NCBI GenBank assembly: GCA_963422745.1
Contig: OY730477.1
Span: 2,666,001-2,730,000 of the forward strand
Source of the DNA: G963422745 sp963422745
Lineage (GTDB): Bacteria > Actinomycetota > Acidimicrobiia > Acidimicrobiales > Aldehydirespiratoraceae
DNA: 64,000 nt
Direction: 5' to 3'
The translations under genes were made by a program, and so were the position numbers. The stretch's first letter is position 1. Each line of letters opens with the position of its first letter. A model generated the notes under the pieces. It was not told where the DNA came from, searched no databases, and worked only from the letters and a program-made list of their open reading frames with translations. Below, in pieces: positions 32,526-41,229 of this stretch.

Positions 32526-34106
32526 TCAGGAGTCGGGTTCAACCCTCCAAAGCGTGCCCTCAGATAGCTCCAACAATAACTGCGCTCCTTGCGGAGGTAC
32601 GTCTCCGGATCCGAGCAGCAGATGTGTACTGCGGGCGCTTCGCTCAAGGGTTGTCCGATCGAGTCCGACCTTCCAGGCCATGGCCAACTTGAGCTCAGAG
32701 TGCACCCTCGAACTGTCCACATAGAGTTCTTCTACCGCTTCAAGGTCAACGTCGGCCGCCTCAATCCTGCCGATCACTGCTGCTTCGTGAAGCTGGTTGA
32801 GTGTCTCGAGCCCGCTCAACACTGCGACTGCGGCAATCGCCACAACCACCACCGGGACCTTGGCGGAATGCCGAGAACGTAGTCCGACAAACACAGCCAC
32901 ACCGACGACCACAGAAACCGCGGCCGCCGCACCGGGCTCAAAAATGTCAGAGCCGAACGGTGCCCCAGCGGGTTCCACTCCAAGCATCATCACCGGCGCG
33001 CGAGGCCTCATCCAGGTGTCGCCGGGACCGGACCAGGCGGCATATAGACCGGCCATCACCGGGCCAGCTACCATTGTCGCCAAACCGGCCCGGTAGTGCA
33101 CACGGGGCACCACAGCAGCGCCGAAGGTCACCAGGACAGGAGCCAAAACCTCAACATAACGCCCGTGAAGATAGGCATCCGCTCGGGCAACGCCTGTGAG
33201 AAACCAGGCCGCCACAGCGATGGTCGTCACCAACACGCCCAGAGCCACCAACCCGAAAGGCCGATGCCTCAACAACGCGAACACGGCCAGCACCACAAGC
33301 CCGGTGCCCGCCAGTGTGAGATAGGCAATCGTACCACCGGCCAACTGAACCATCTCCGGTACCGAATTGAGGCCGCGCCGCTCCGCAAGGGTCGTGAGGT
33401 CATAAGTTCCGACACTTCCGAACGCAGCCGATGCGAGCGCTCTGCGCACCCAGTGGACCAGCCCCAACCCGATCACCCCTAACGTAGGCGCCGCGAGCCG
33501 CCGAAGATGCCCAGCGTCGCTGTTGAGTAGCCACGCGCCTGCGATCACAACAACGGCAGCCGGTCCGGTCCGTGGGTGAGCAGCTAGCAGAGCAACGCCG
33601 GACGCCACGACAGCTAAGGCGCGCCCGAAACTGGGGGCGTTCCATAGACGCACCAAGGTCAGCAAGGCCAGAGCCGTCACCATCGCGAGTAGTCGCTCTG
33701 TCCAGGCCATGGTTGCGGTAAGCCACAGTGCTGGCAGGGAGGAACCGATGACTGCGCAGACAAGCGCTGTGCGAAACGAGATACGCATCACCTGGCGGAC
33801 CAAGGCGAACAGGGTTGGCAATAACAGGGCACCGAATAGTGCGTTGAGAATCCTGGCGTAGCCCAACATGGATGCCTCATCTAGACCGAAGGCCCATCCG
33901 GGTGCGAGCAGTGTGGGATAGAGTACGCCGTAGGGTGCTTGTGGACCGATCGGAGCGCTGCCCTCCAAGGCCAGCGTGCGCGCTAAAGAGAGATAGGCGA
34001 TGTCGTCTGCGGAGAGCAGCGGCCCCGGTGTCGCCTTAGCCACCATGATGCCGAGCACGAACGACGCGGCCGTCAATGCGGCGATAGTGGCCTTGGGGTG
34101 CGCCAT
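32526..34106 (-). CDS. Polytopic membrane protein, GT-C glycosyltransferase-like
   Basis: From ATG 34106 the product has 526 residues and about eleven to twelve hydrophobic helices. After the first helix comes LLSADDIAYLSLARTLALEG, with acidic residues placed as in the catalytic loop of GT-C enzymes (ArnT/PMT-like), and PYGVLYPTLLAPGWAFG. The last 110 residues are soluble. GT-C enzymes transfer sugars from polyprenyl phosphates to envelope polymers outside the membrane. The assignment rests on topology and this loop only. It is convergent with the PAC2 gene. Confidence 0.68.
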   Translation of the reverse strand: MAHPKATIAALTAASFVLGIMVAKATPGPLLSADDIAYLSLARTLALEGSAPIGPQAPYGVLYPTLLAPGWAFGLDEASMLGYARILNALFGALLLPTLFALVRQVMRISFRTALVCAVIGSSLPALWLTATMAWTERLLAMVTALALLTLVRLWNAPSFGRALAVVASGVALLAAHPRTGPAAVVVIAGAWLLNSDAGHLRRLAAPTLGVIGLGLVHWVRRALASAAFGSVGTYDLTTLAERRGLNSVPEMVQLAGGTIAYLTLAGTGLVVLAVFALLRHRPFGLVALGVLVTTIAVAAWFLTGVARADAYLHGRYVEVLAPVLVTFGAAVVPRVHYRAGLATMVAGPVMAGLYAAWSGPGDTWMRPRAPVMMLGVEPAGAPFGSDIFEPGAAAAVSVVVGVAVFVGLRSRHSAKVPVVVVAIAAVAVLSGLETLNQLHEAAVIGRIEAADVDLEAVEELYVDSSRVHSELKLAMAWKVGLDRTTLERSARSTHLLLGSGDVPPQGAQLLLELSEGTLWRVEPDS

Positions 34107-34277
34107 GCCCGTGACGCTACGTCGTTGTCTGGAGCCCCTTAGGGGTTGAGCGTGAACCATTCTCAATGAGCGTGGATGGGGATCTCACCGAGCCCCAACG
34201 AACCCGGACTAGTCACTTCCGTTGTTGAGGGCAAGTGTTGGGCCAATCGTTGATTGGTAGGCTTGCTTTCTGATTTC

Positions 34278-34350
34278 GGGGCTATAGCTCAGTTGGCAGA
34301 GCGCTTCCATGGCATGGAAGAGGTCAGGGGTTCGATTCCCCTTAGCTCCA
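34278..34350 (+). tRNA. tRNA-Ala (anticodon GGC)
   Basis: Acceptor GGGGCTA/TAGCTCC, D-arm GCTCAGTTGGCAGAGC, anticodon stem CTTCC/GGAAG with loop ATGGCAT (anticodon GGC, Ala), T-arm AGGGGTTCGATTCCCCT, discriminator A at 34350. The next bases are CGT, so CCA is not encoded, unlike tRNA-Pro in this window. Confidence 0.97.
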
Positions 34351-34376
34351 CGTCAACGCCGGTGAAGTCTGACTCG

Positions 34377-34748
34377 CTACGATCCAGCTTTGAGCGGCAC
34401 CCAATTCACCTGCGGGCAGTCCTGCCAAAGCCTTTCCAGCCGATAGAAATCGCGTTGGGATTGACGAAAGACGTGCACGACGAAGGCCCCGTAGTCCATC
34501 AGAACCCACTCGCGCTCGCCAAGCCCTTCGATTCGATCCGGAGTGGGTCCACCTATCCTGCAAACACGGGCCTCAATCTCCCCGACGATGGCTGCCACCC
34601 TCGGACTGCTTGATGCGCTGGTGATAACGAAGAAGTCCGATACCGCCAACACGTCGCCGACATCAATGATGACTGTGTCGCTGCCTTTTTGGTGGTCGGC
34701 CACCGCCGCGACAAGCCGAACCAATGTCAACACGTCGACCTCGCTCAC
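34377..34748 (-). CDS. rsfS: Ribosome silencing factor RsfS
   Basis: From GTG 34748 the product is 123 residues: DTVIIDVGDVLAVSDFFVIT, SASSSPRVAAIVGEIEARV, and the signature EREWVLMDYGAFVVHVF with DFYRLERLW at the end. RsfS binds uL14 on the large subunit and blocks subunit joining in starvation. The gene follows nadD and the LCP gene on one strand, a standard actinobacterial order. The GTG overlaps a TGA that belongs to a duplicated copy of the LCP C-terminus, so this start sits inside a tandem duplication. Confidence 0.94.
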   Translation of the reverse strand: MSEVDVLTLVRLVAAVADHQKGSDTVIIDVGDVLAVSDFFVITSASSSPRVAAIVGEIEARVCRIGGPTPDRIEGLGEREWVLMDYGAFVVHVFRQSQRDFYRLERLWQDCPQVNWVPLKAGS

Positions 34749-34810
34749 CGAACCCGCCAATCCACACCGACCACCACCAAGTGCCCCAACACCCAGCCAA
34801 CCCCAGTCAC
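34745..34810 (-). CDS. Mini-ORF created by junction duplication (LCP/rsfS)
   Basis: GTG at 34810 overlaps the LCP stop (GTGA) and opens a 21-codon frame that ends VVVGVDWRVR-stop, the same ten residues as the LCP C-terminus. Its TGA in turn overlaps the rsfS GTG. The three reading frames therefore chain by GTGA overlaps. Whether it is translated for itself or only as a coupling device is unknown; I see no independent function. Confidence 0.45.
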   Translation of the reverse strand: MTGVGWVLGHLVVVGVDWRVR

Positions 34811-34840
34811 CGAACCCGCCAATCCACACCGACCACCACC
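34745..34840. repeat. 62-bp-period duplication across the LCP/rsfS junction
   Basis: The 34 bases starting TCACCGAACCCGCCAATCCA occur at 34745-34778 and 34807-34840. Each copy encodes, on the minus strand, VVVGVDWRVR and a TGA overlapped by GTG (GTGA). The copy at 34807 is the true end of the LCP gene; the copy at 34745 carries the rsfS start. Confidence 0.95.
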
Positions 34841-36081
34841 GTGAACCGACTCAACGCTTCGGGATTCTCATTGAAATTGAGCAGCGCGCCCAAGTCACCG
34901 GCCAAGGCTCGCGCGGCAGCTTCGTCCAAGGACGAATGGTAGGTAACGCTCGAAGCGTCGACTCCGAACTCGGCAGTGTTGCCGATCATGGTCACCTGCA
35001 TTCCCAGCTTGAACAGTTGGCCCATGGCCTTGTTCAGGTTTCCACGATCACCGACACCATCAAGGAGTCGGACGCTGGGTCGTTGCTCGCCTGGAACCGG
35101 GATCGGCACCGGAACCATGATGTCGGCACTTTCTTGTATCCACGCCAGATGCTCCTCGCCAAGGACATATCCATCTCCCGTCGCCACGGGATCGGCGGGC
35201 AGGACCGCCAGTTGGACCTCACCGACTCCCAGAGCGCGTAGGTAGGGCGGCAGGCCCACCGCACCCTCCGGTACCGCATCGGTAGATTCGGCCGAATCAC
35301 GTATACGGCCCAGCCACGAATCCCACAGACCGAGTTGGCGATTCAGTCGATCGATGTTCGGCTCGCCGGGGTTACGAAAACCGTAAACGCTGGCGGCAGT
35401 CGCACCGTCAAGGAGATGGTGCCCATTTGGTATCCACACCTCGAACTCGCCCGGGTAGGGTTGCTGCCCCAGATCGTCACGCAGGTTGATGGGGATCGAA
35501 TCGACCCTGCCCATCATGGCCGCCAAACGTTCGGTGTCGACTTCAATGACTTCCAGGAAGCCGAAACCGAAAAGTTCTGCTATGAGCAGTCGCAATATCT
35601 CGGTGCCACCATCACGAAAGGCGTCACCAACTGAGATCGGCTTGTCCACCGAGGTAAGTTCGGGCTCCAAGAGCAGATCGGAACCAATCAACACAACGTA
35701 ACCGCCGATTCCCGGGGCGGATTGGGTCAGGACCGAAACCCCGACGAGGTCACCATCGTCGGTGTGCGCCACAAGCAACGTGGGTGTGAACTCAAGGTAG
35801 GCCTGAAAACCCGGAGCCGTCGGATCATTGGAAATCTCGACCAGTCGGCCCGTTGTTGTGCGAAGGGCCGCCTTGGTCCCCTCCTCCCACAACCGGAAGA
35901 TCACGAACCCCACCACTATGAGCACAAACAAGAACAACCAACCCCAGCGGGAACCCGATGTGGATCCGCTCCGACTACTTCGACCCTGAGGATGCGGGCC
36001 GAGATCTCCGCTACCGAGTTCTGGGCGACTCAGGAGGTTGGGATCTTGATCTTCCGAAAGGACCGGCGGATGGTGGATCAA
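34807..36081 (-). CDS. LCP/LytR_C-type envelope protein
   Basis: The 424-residue protein has a Pro/Ser-rich cytoplasmic N-terminus, one membrane helix (about 47-65), a LytR-CpsA-Psr-like domain (LLDGATAASVYGFRNPGEPN then IDRLNRQ) and a C-terminal LytR_C domain (SVRLLDGVGDRGNLNKAM … LGMQVTMIGNTAEFG). LCP enzymes attach teichoic acids or arabinogalactan-type polymers to peptidoglycan. The domain is divergent and several canonical Asp/Arg positions cannot be confirmed by eye, so enzymatic activity is uncertain. Probable TTG start overlaps the nadD stop. Confidence 0.75.
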   Translation of the reverse strand: MIHHPPVLSEDQDPNLLSRPELGSGDLGPHPQGRSSRSGSTSGSRWGWLFLFVLIVVGFVIFRLWEEGTKAALRTTTGRLVEISNDPTAPGFQAYLEFTPTLLVAHTDDGDLVGVSVLTQSAPGIGGYVVLIGSDLLLEPELTSVDKPISVGDAFRDGGTEILRLLIAELFGFGFLEVIEVDTERLAAMMGRVDSIPINLRDDLGQQPYPGEFEVWIPNGHHLLDGATAASVYGFRNPGEPNIDRLNRQLGLWDSWLGRIRDSAESTDAVPEGAVGLPPYLRALGVGEVQLAVLPADPVATGDGYVLGEEHLAWIQESADIMVPVPIPVPGEQRPSVRLLDGVGDRGNLNKAMGQLFKLGMQVTMIGNTAEFGVDASSVTYHSSLDEAAARALAGDLGALLNFNENPEALSRFTVVVGVDWRVR

Positions 36082-36665
36082 CGGCCGCTCCCGTACAGCC
36101 CTCGCGAGCGAATTTCGTTAACAACAGCTCGCGGGGTGAGCGCCTCAACCGGTCGACCGTCTGCGAATCGGGCTCGCAGATCAGCCGATGAGATCTCCAA
36201 AGCCGGACCTGCTATCACCGTGTGCGGCCATCCGGGGTATGGCCGCCCACCCTGGCGACCACCACGGTCCACGACGATTGTCCTGGCCAAACCCATGATG
36301 TCATCGCCGCGTTTCCAGGTGTCAAGCCCGGCCGCAGCATCAGACCCCACAATCATGAAGAGCGAAGCGTCGGGTTTCTTCGAAGCCAGCGTCTCCAATG
36401 TTTCAACCGTGGATGAGGGGCCTCCTCGTTTGATTTCAAGGTCGGACGCTTCAAGCCCCTCGAGACCATCCGCGGCCGCTACCGTCAACGCCAAGCGGAT
36501 GGCTGCCGGGGTGACGGGAGCCAACGCGGACTTCTGCCAAGGGTCGTTGGCCACAACCAGGAGAACCCGATTGAGTTGTAGCCGATGATAAGCCTCTAGT
36601 GCGGTGGCCAGATGACCCCAATGTGGAGGATCAAACGTGCCGCCAAAGACCCCGATGCGTTCCAC
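36078..36665 (-). CDS. nadD: Nicotinate-nucleotide adenylyltransferase
   Basis: From GTG 36665 the product is 195 residues starting ERIGVFGGTFDPPHWGHLAT, the nucleotidyltransferase (T/H)xGH site, with LNRVLLVVANDPWQKS, the middle MIVGSDAAAGLDTWKRGDDI and the late ISSADLRARFADGRPVEAL. It makes deamido-NAD from nicotinate mononucleotide. An ATG at 36704 would add 13 residues. The frame continues further upstream but into the regulatory gap shared with the sigma gene. It heads the nadD-LCP-rsfS run. Confidence 0.93.
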   Translation of the reverse strand: MERIGVFGGTFDPPHWGHLATALEAYHRLQLNRVLLVVANDPWQKSALAPVTPAAIRLALTVAAADGLEGLEASDLEIKRGGPSSTVETLETLASKKPDASLFMIVGSDAAAGLDTWKRGDDIMGLARTIVVDRGGRQGGRPYPGWPHTVIAGPALEISSADLRARFADGRPVEALTPRAVVNEIRSRGLYGSGR

Positions 36666-36827
36666 GGCGAGTTTGCACCCACACCGCTGAACCGACCCGT
36701 CCATCACGAACAGGAGTGTAGTGGGCCCGGTTCTGGCCCTTACGGTCGCATTGGTTGGCGCGTCTCTTGGCGCTACTTTCCCACGGCGTCGGCTCAAAAC
36801 GATGATCGTGACGTTGGAAATGGTGAT

Positions 36828-36843
36828 TGTGACAAATGTCACA
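36828..36843. promoter_or_regulatory. CRP/FNR-type operator between nadD and the sigma factor gene
   Basis: TGTGACAAATGTCACA is a perfect 6+6 inverted repeat and matches the CRP consensus TGTGA-N6-TCACA exactly. It lies in the divergent gap, 160 bases before the sigma ATG and about 160 before the nadD start, so it could serve either gene. The cognate CRP/GlxR-like protein is not in the window. Confidence 0.7.
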
Positions 36844-36879
36844 CAAAATATACGGGACTTTCACCTTTGGGTGTAGTGT

Positions 36880-36989
36880 AATGGGCCCCGTCAATTGAAG
36901 AGCGATGTGGGTCTGTGTTGGCGGGCGCGCGCAAAGTCCTCTTCTGCCGAAGCAACAACCGACGGGAGCACCGCTAGCGCGGGCCCATT
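36880..36989 (+). promoter_or_regulatory. Sigma-factor leader closed by a long-range inverted repeat
   Basis: AATGGGCCC (36880-36888) is the exact reverse complement of GGGCCCATT (36981-36989). If both are transcribed, the arms would pair across a 92-base loop and place the 3' arm 13 bases before the sigma ATG at 37003, next to its ribosome site. A structured leader is an inference; chance palindromicity of GGGCCC contributes part of the match. Confidence 0.35.
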
Positions 36990-37002
36990 GAGCGAGTGTG
37001 CC

Positions 37003-37842
37003 ATGAGTGATTCAGTAGGACAATACCTAAACGAGATCGGGGTCGTGCCCCTGCTCAACGCGCAAGAAGAGCGTGAGTTGAGTCAGATAATTGAGAAGGG
37101 CGTTGAGGCGACGCAACGCAAAGAGAACGGCGAGCGGGGATTCGAACTGGATCGTGCAGTCCGCAAGGCTGCGATTGCCAAGGACCGGTTCATTCGTGCC
37201 AATCTCCGCCTCGTGGTTAGCGTTGCCCGTCGCTATCCACTACCCCCTAGCATGGAGCTGCTTGATCTCATCCAGGAAGGCAACCTGGGCCTTGAGCACG
37301 CGGTCGACAAGTTCGATTGGCGCAAGGGCTTCAAGTTCTCCACCTATGCCACGTTCTGGATCCGTCAGGCCATCGGCCGTGCTCTTGATCAAAAGGCGAG
37401 CCTGGTCCGCCTCCCAGGTGATCGCTCCGCCTCGCTGCGATCCGCTCTGCGGGCCGTGTCAGGCGATGGCGACGAGCTTGATGATGAGCACGCCCGCCTG
37501 CACCGGTTGACTACACCGACCAGCCTTGATCGAACGATCGGCGACGACAACTCAAACGAGCTTGTTGACCTGCTTCCCGACTCCACCCCGGGCCCCGAAT
37601 CCGAGGTCATGGCCAAGGTCGAAGAAGAGATGGTCACCGGTCTGCTTGACATCCTTGACACCCGGGCCAGGTACGCAGTTGAGCAGCGTTTCGGGCTCGG
37701 CGATGGTCGCAAGCGCTCGTACCGTGAGGTCGGCGAGGAACTCGGCGTTACTGCCGAGGCAGCCCGGCGATTGGTGAAACGGGCGATCCATGCGGTTCGC
37801 GAGCACGCAGCCGAAATAGCCGACACCGTTGACGCGGCTTGA
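37003..37842 (+). CDS. RNA polymerase sigma-70 family factor, group 2-like
   Basis: From ATG 37003 the product is 279 residues. Region 1.2 (SVGQYLNEIGVVPLLNAQEE), region 2 (FIRANLRLVVSVARRYPLP, LLDLIQEGNLGLEHAVDKFD, KGFKFSTYATFWIRQAIGRAL) and region 4 (RSYREVGEELGVTAEAARRLV, the promoter -35 HTH) are clear; region 3 is short and diverged. There is no region 1.1, so this is probably an alternative rather than the primary sigma factor. Codons from 36895 are open but lie in the structured leader. Control by a CRP-type protein is suggested by the upstream palindrome. Confidence 0.9.
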   Translation: MSDSVGQYLNEIGVVPLLNAQEERELSQIIEKGVEATQRKENGERGFELDRAVRKAAIAKDRFIRANLRLVVSVARRYPLPPSMELLDLIQEGNLGLEHAVDKFDWRKGFKFSTYATFWIRQAIGRALDQKASLVRLPGDRSASLRSALRAVSGDGDELDDEHARLHRLTTPTSLDRTIGDDNSNELVDLLPDSTPGPESEVMAKVEEEMVTGLLDILDTRARYAVEQRFGLGDGRKRSYREVGEELGVTAEAARRLVKRAIHAVREHAAEIADTVDAA

Positions 37843-37885
37843 GTTCAGCAAGCCTGCGGGTTACCGGAGTCTATGGGCATCGCCC

Positions 37886-39454
37886 TCAGCTAGGCGAGTA
37901 GCGAACAAGCATCATCGACTCGAATAGTTGGCGAGACGCCACGAACGTTTGGTCTGTACGCGTTCGTCGGAGGTGTTGCATTATCAGGTCGCAGCGATCG
38001 CCGAAACCGGGATAGTTCCGCGCAATCACTAGCCATACGTCGCCAGTCCCCGCGAGGTCCAACAGATCTAGGGCAAACACATCGGGGTGCTGTCCAGCAA
38101 TCGTTGCGCGATAGTCCCGCCAGTCGATGGTGGTTCCGTTACCTCGGGGATAGGCAAGCGTCAAGACATCTCCATCAAGGTAGTGCATGGTCGCCGGGCC
38201 GATCTGGTCCGGGCAGAAGGCAACAACGTCGTCCTGCGAAGCGGCCGCAGCGATCGCCTCGGCAATCTCGCGGCCCTGGGAACGGTCGTGGATGGCCTCA
38301 TAAGCACCGACAGACACACCGAACAACGCTAGAAGGCATAGAATTACCGGCACCGCTGGTGCCGGAAACGAGATCACTCCCCGAGCGGCCAGCACAATCA
38401 CGAACGGGAATACGATCGCGGCGTAACGGGCTTCAAATGCACCCGATGTCGCCAAGCTCACCACAGCGGCTAGGACGAGTGCGCCCACGACCACCGCTCC
38501 GAGGGCCATGTGACGGTTCATTGTCGCGAAGTTCAACCTCAACTCGTTGCGTTCTCCATCACTGACAGCGAACATTCCCACCGCTGCGATTACCAGCACG
38601 CTTATTCCAAGAGTCTCACCATCAAATCGGCTGCTGCCCCCGAATGCTTGGGCTGTCTCAATCAGGATCTCGGTCGGGCGGGCTCGTCCCGCCCAGGGGG
38701 TGCCGGTTCGGGTCAACTGCTCGGCCAGCACGGGTAACCACACAACAAGGGTTGCGCAGCCCGCCACGACCGCAGCTCCGACACGCACCACCGCACCTTT
38801 GCGCTGCTTGCCTGTGGCTGCGGAGTAAACCAGCAACACCAGCACAGCAACGATTACAAATACAGACCAGTAATGCGTGTGAGCGAGTGCAGCGGCGGTG
38901 AAAGCAACCACGAAGAGTCGACCTGGGGCGGGACGCTCAAGTGCACGCTGCAGAGCCCACCAACCGAAAACCACCTCAAGGACAACCAAGGAATACATCC
39001 GTGCCTCGGTGCCGTAGCGCATCATGTACGGAGAAGTGGCGGCCAACACAACCGCCGTAGCTGCTACACCGGGACCATAGCTGCGAGCGCAGAGCACGAC
39101 GAACGGCACCGCCGCAACCGAAAATATGCCCGACAGCGCACGAACGGATACTTCGCCGCCGCCGAACAGGTCGATCCACCAGCCCAACAACAGGTAGTAA
39201 AGCGCCGGATGCCCGTCTCGGCGAAGTGCTTCGGTAATCGCCAAGTCACCAGTGGCGATGCGGACCGACAGCACTTCGTCGAGCCAAAGTGGCGAAACGG
39301 AAATGAACCTCAATGCGATTCCCGCTGCTGCTGCGCCGACGATCAGCAGCGTCCACGGTGACGTAGCCGAAAGCTTCCACGGCGCTTGGCGGTACTCAAC
39401 ACGACCGCTGTCAACCTGCGCATCCGAATCCACGGAATCCTGTTCGACGCTCAC
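37886..39454 (-). CDS. GT-C family glycosyltransferase (RgtA/B/C/D, GT39/83-like)
   Basis: The 522-residue membrane protein has about eleven helices after a hydrophilic N-terminus. SVSPLWLDEVLSVRIA and RRDGHPALYYLLLGWWIDLF form the first external loop with the Asp-Glu pair and the GHPALYY motif of RgtABCD/PMT_2 enzymes; the C-terminal 110 residues are soluble. Such enzymes transfer sugars from polyprenyl-phosphate donors outside the membrane. Substrate is unknown. The upstream region is an 84-bp repeat array, so its promoter may be repeated. Confidence 0.82.
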   Translation of the reverse strand: MSVEQDSVDSDAQVDSGRVEYRQAPWKLSATSPWTLLIVGAAAAGIALRFISVSPLWLDEVLSVRIATGDLAITEALRRDGHPALYYLLLGWWIDLFGGGEVSVRALSGIFSVAAVPFVVLCARSYGPGVAATAVVLAATSPYMMRYGTEARMYSLVVLEVVFGWWALQRALERPAPGRLFVVAFTAAALAHTHYWSVFVIVAVLVLLVYSAATGKQRKGAVVRVGAAVVAGCATLVVWLPVLAEQLTRTGTPWAGRARPTEILIETAQAFGGSSRFDGETLGISVLVIAAVGMFAVSDGERNELRLNFATMNRHMALGAVVVGALVLAAVVSLATSGAFEARYAAIVFPFVIVLAARGVISFPAPAVPVILCLLALFGVSVGAYEAIHDRSQGREIAEAIAAAASQDDVVAFCPDQIGPATMHYLDGDVLTLAYPRGNGTTIDWRDYRATIAGQHPDVFALDLLDLAGTGDVWLVIARNYPGFGDRCDLIMQHLRRTRTDQTFVASRQLFESMMLVRYSPS

Positions 39455-39480
39455 AAGACGGTCATTTCACCATAGTCATT

Positions 39481-39730
39481 GCACAAGGTCATTTGACCAC
39501 AACACAAATCGGCCCAGGCGAACAGCCAGATCAACACCAAACCAGCGACTGACTGAGGTCAATTGCACAAGGTCATTTGACCACAACACAAATCGGCCTA
39601 GGCGAACAGCGAGATCAACACCAAACCAGCGACTGACCGAGGTCAATTGCACAAGGTCATTTGACCACAACACAAATCGGCCTAGGCGAACAGCCAGATC
39701 AACACCAAACCAGCGACTGACCGAGGTCAA
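39481..39730. repeat. Tandem array of 84-bp units, three copies
   Basis: Units beginning GCACAAGGTCATTTGACC start at 39481, 39565 and 39649 and differ at only a few bases. Each holds the palindrome GGTCATTTGACC. Since 84 is divisible by three, a minus-strand frame of 28-residue repeats stays open, but it has no start signal or family. The array fills the divergent gap between the glycosyltransferase and DAHP synthase genes. After it, TATCAT at 39731 could be a -10 box. Confidence 0.96.
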
Positions 39731-39852
39731 GTATCATTGCAGTAGATGCGACACGTCCAGCCTCAGCGCAACAACCATGCGAGATGCAACCACCGTGCAA
39801 GATATTGGGGGGCTTGGTTGGCATTACCGCCCTCATCGACCACACTAGCCCT

Positions 39853-41208
39853 GTGACTTCGCCTTGGAATCCTGGTTCGTGGCGTGAGTTCACGGCCAGA
39901 CATCAACCTTCTTGGCCCGACAAGGCCGAACTTGACCGTGTGTCAAAGATGCTCGGCGACCTTCCTCCCCTCGTCTTTGCTGGCGAGGCCCGCAATCTGT
40001 CTGCCCAACTCCGGAATGTCGCGCAGGGCAAAGCGTTCATGCTGCAAGCGGGTGACTGTGCAGAGTCCTTCGACACTTCCGCGGATTCGATTCGCGACAA
40101 GCTGCGCGTGATCCTGCAGATGGCGATCGTACTCATGTACTCCGGCGGCCTTCCTCTTGTAAAGGTAGGCCGCATCGCAGGCCAGTTCGCCAAGCCAAGA
40201 ACAAACCCAACCGAAACGCAAGGCGACACCGAACTGCCGTCCTTTCTTGGCCAGATCGTGAACGACATCGGTTTCTCCGAAGCCGAAAGACGTCCCGACC
40301 CAAGCCGTCTTCTGACTGCCTATCACCGAGCGGCTTCCACGTTGAACCTGCTTCGGGCATTCACACGCGGCGGCTATGCAGACCTATCGCAAGTCTCGAG
40401 TTGGAACCTTGAGTTCGTGGCCTCATCTCCCGCAGGCGAGCGCTACACCAAGATGGCCGACGAGATTGATCGTGCCTTAACCTTCATGGCCTCCTGCGGT
40501 ATCAACAGCACCAACACCCCAATTCTGCACGAGGTTGACTTCTACACAAGCCACGAGGCCCTGCTGCTCAACTACGAAGAGTCCCTGACACGTCGCGATT
40601 CCATTACACGCGATTGGTACGACTGTTCGGCACACATGCTCTGGATAGGCGAACGAACCCGCCAACTTGATGGTGCACACATTGAGTTCCTGCGCGGCGT
40701 CCAGAACCCTCTCGGCTGCAAGATCAGCTCAACGGCAACAGCAGACGAAGTCCTTGGGATTTGCGAGGCGCTCAACCCCGCCAAGGTAGCTGGCAGGCTT
40801 ACGCTGATCACACGGATGGGAGCAAAGAAGGTGCGCGAGAGCCTCCCGCCCCTGCTCAGGGCGGTGCGCGACGCCGGACACCCGGTTGTCTGGGTGTGCG
40901 ACCCGATGCACGGCAACACTTACACCTCCGAGTCGGGCCACAAAACCCGACACTTCGACAGCGTTCTTGAAGAGATCGGCGGTTTCTTTGAGGCCCACCG
41001 TCAAGAAGCCACATGGCCCGGCGGTATTCACGTTGAGTTGACCGGGGATCCCGTCACCGAATGCGTAGGCGGCGGCGACAACCTCGGTGAGGACTCACTT
41101 GATCAGGCTTACGAAACGATGTGTGACCCACGACTCAATGGGCGCCAATCGGTTGACCTGGCCTTTCGGGTCGCCGAACTACTACACCACAACGTGAGCG
41201 CTCGATAG
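39853..41208 (+). CDS. aroG: 3-deoxy-7-phosphoheptulonate synthase, class II
   Basis: From GTG 39853 the product is 451 residues. Class II DAHP synthase motifs are present in order: QPSWPD, MLQAGDCAESFD (metal-binding Cys), ISSTATADE, LITRMGAKKVRESLPPLL, WVCDPMHGNT, HVELTGDPVTECVGG and DPRLNGRQSVDLAF. It condenses erythrose-4-phosphate and phosphoenolpyruvate, the first shikimate step. The frame is open to an ATG at 39784, but residues there have no family support. Plant/mycobacterial-type class II enzymes are usual in Actinobacteria. No other shikimate genes are near. Confidence 0.96.
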   Translation: MTSPWNPGSWREFTARHQPSWPDKAELDRVSKMLGDLPPLVFAGEARNLSAQLRNVAQGKAFMLQAGDCAESFDTSADSIRDKLRVILQMAIVLMYSGGLPLVKVGRIAGQFAKPRTNPTETQGDTELPSFLGQIVNDIGFSEAERRPDPSRLLTAYHRAASTLNLLRAFTRGGYADLSQVSSWNLEFVASSPAGERYTKMADEIDRALTFMASCGINSTNTPILHEVDFYTSHEALLLNYEESLTRRDSITRDWYDCSAHMLWIGERTRQLDGAHIEFLRGVQNPLGCKISSTATADEVLGICEALNPAKVAGRLTLITRMGAKKVRESLPPLLRAVRDAGHPVVWVCDPMHGNTYTSESGHKTRHFDSVLEEIGGFFEAHRQEATWPGGIHVELTGDPVTECVGGGDNLGEDSLDQAYETMCDPRLNGRQSVDLAFRVAELLHHNVSAR

Positions 41209-41229
41209 AACCGGACTTCTCAATCCCTA

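Noticed and set aside
39476..39730. 84-residue minus-strand ORF of 28-residue repeats
   Set aside because: Product of the 84-bp array, no ribosome site, no family, opposite ends not fused to either neighbour.
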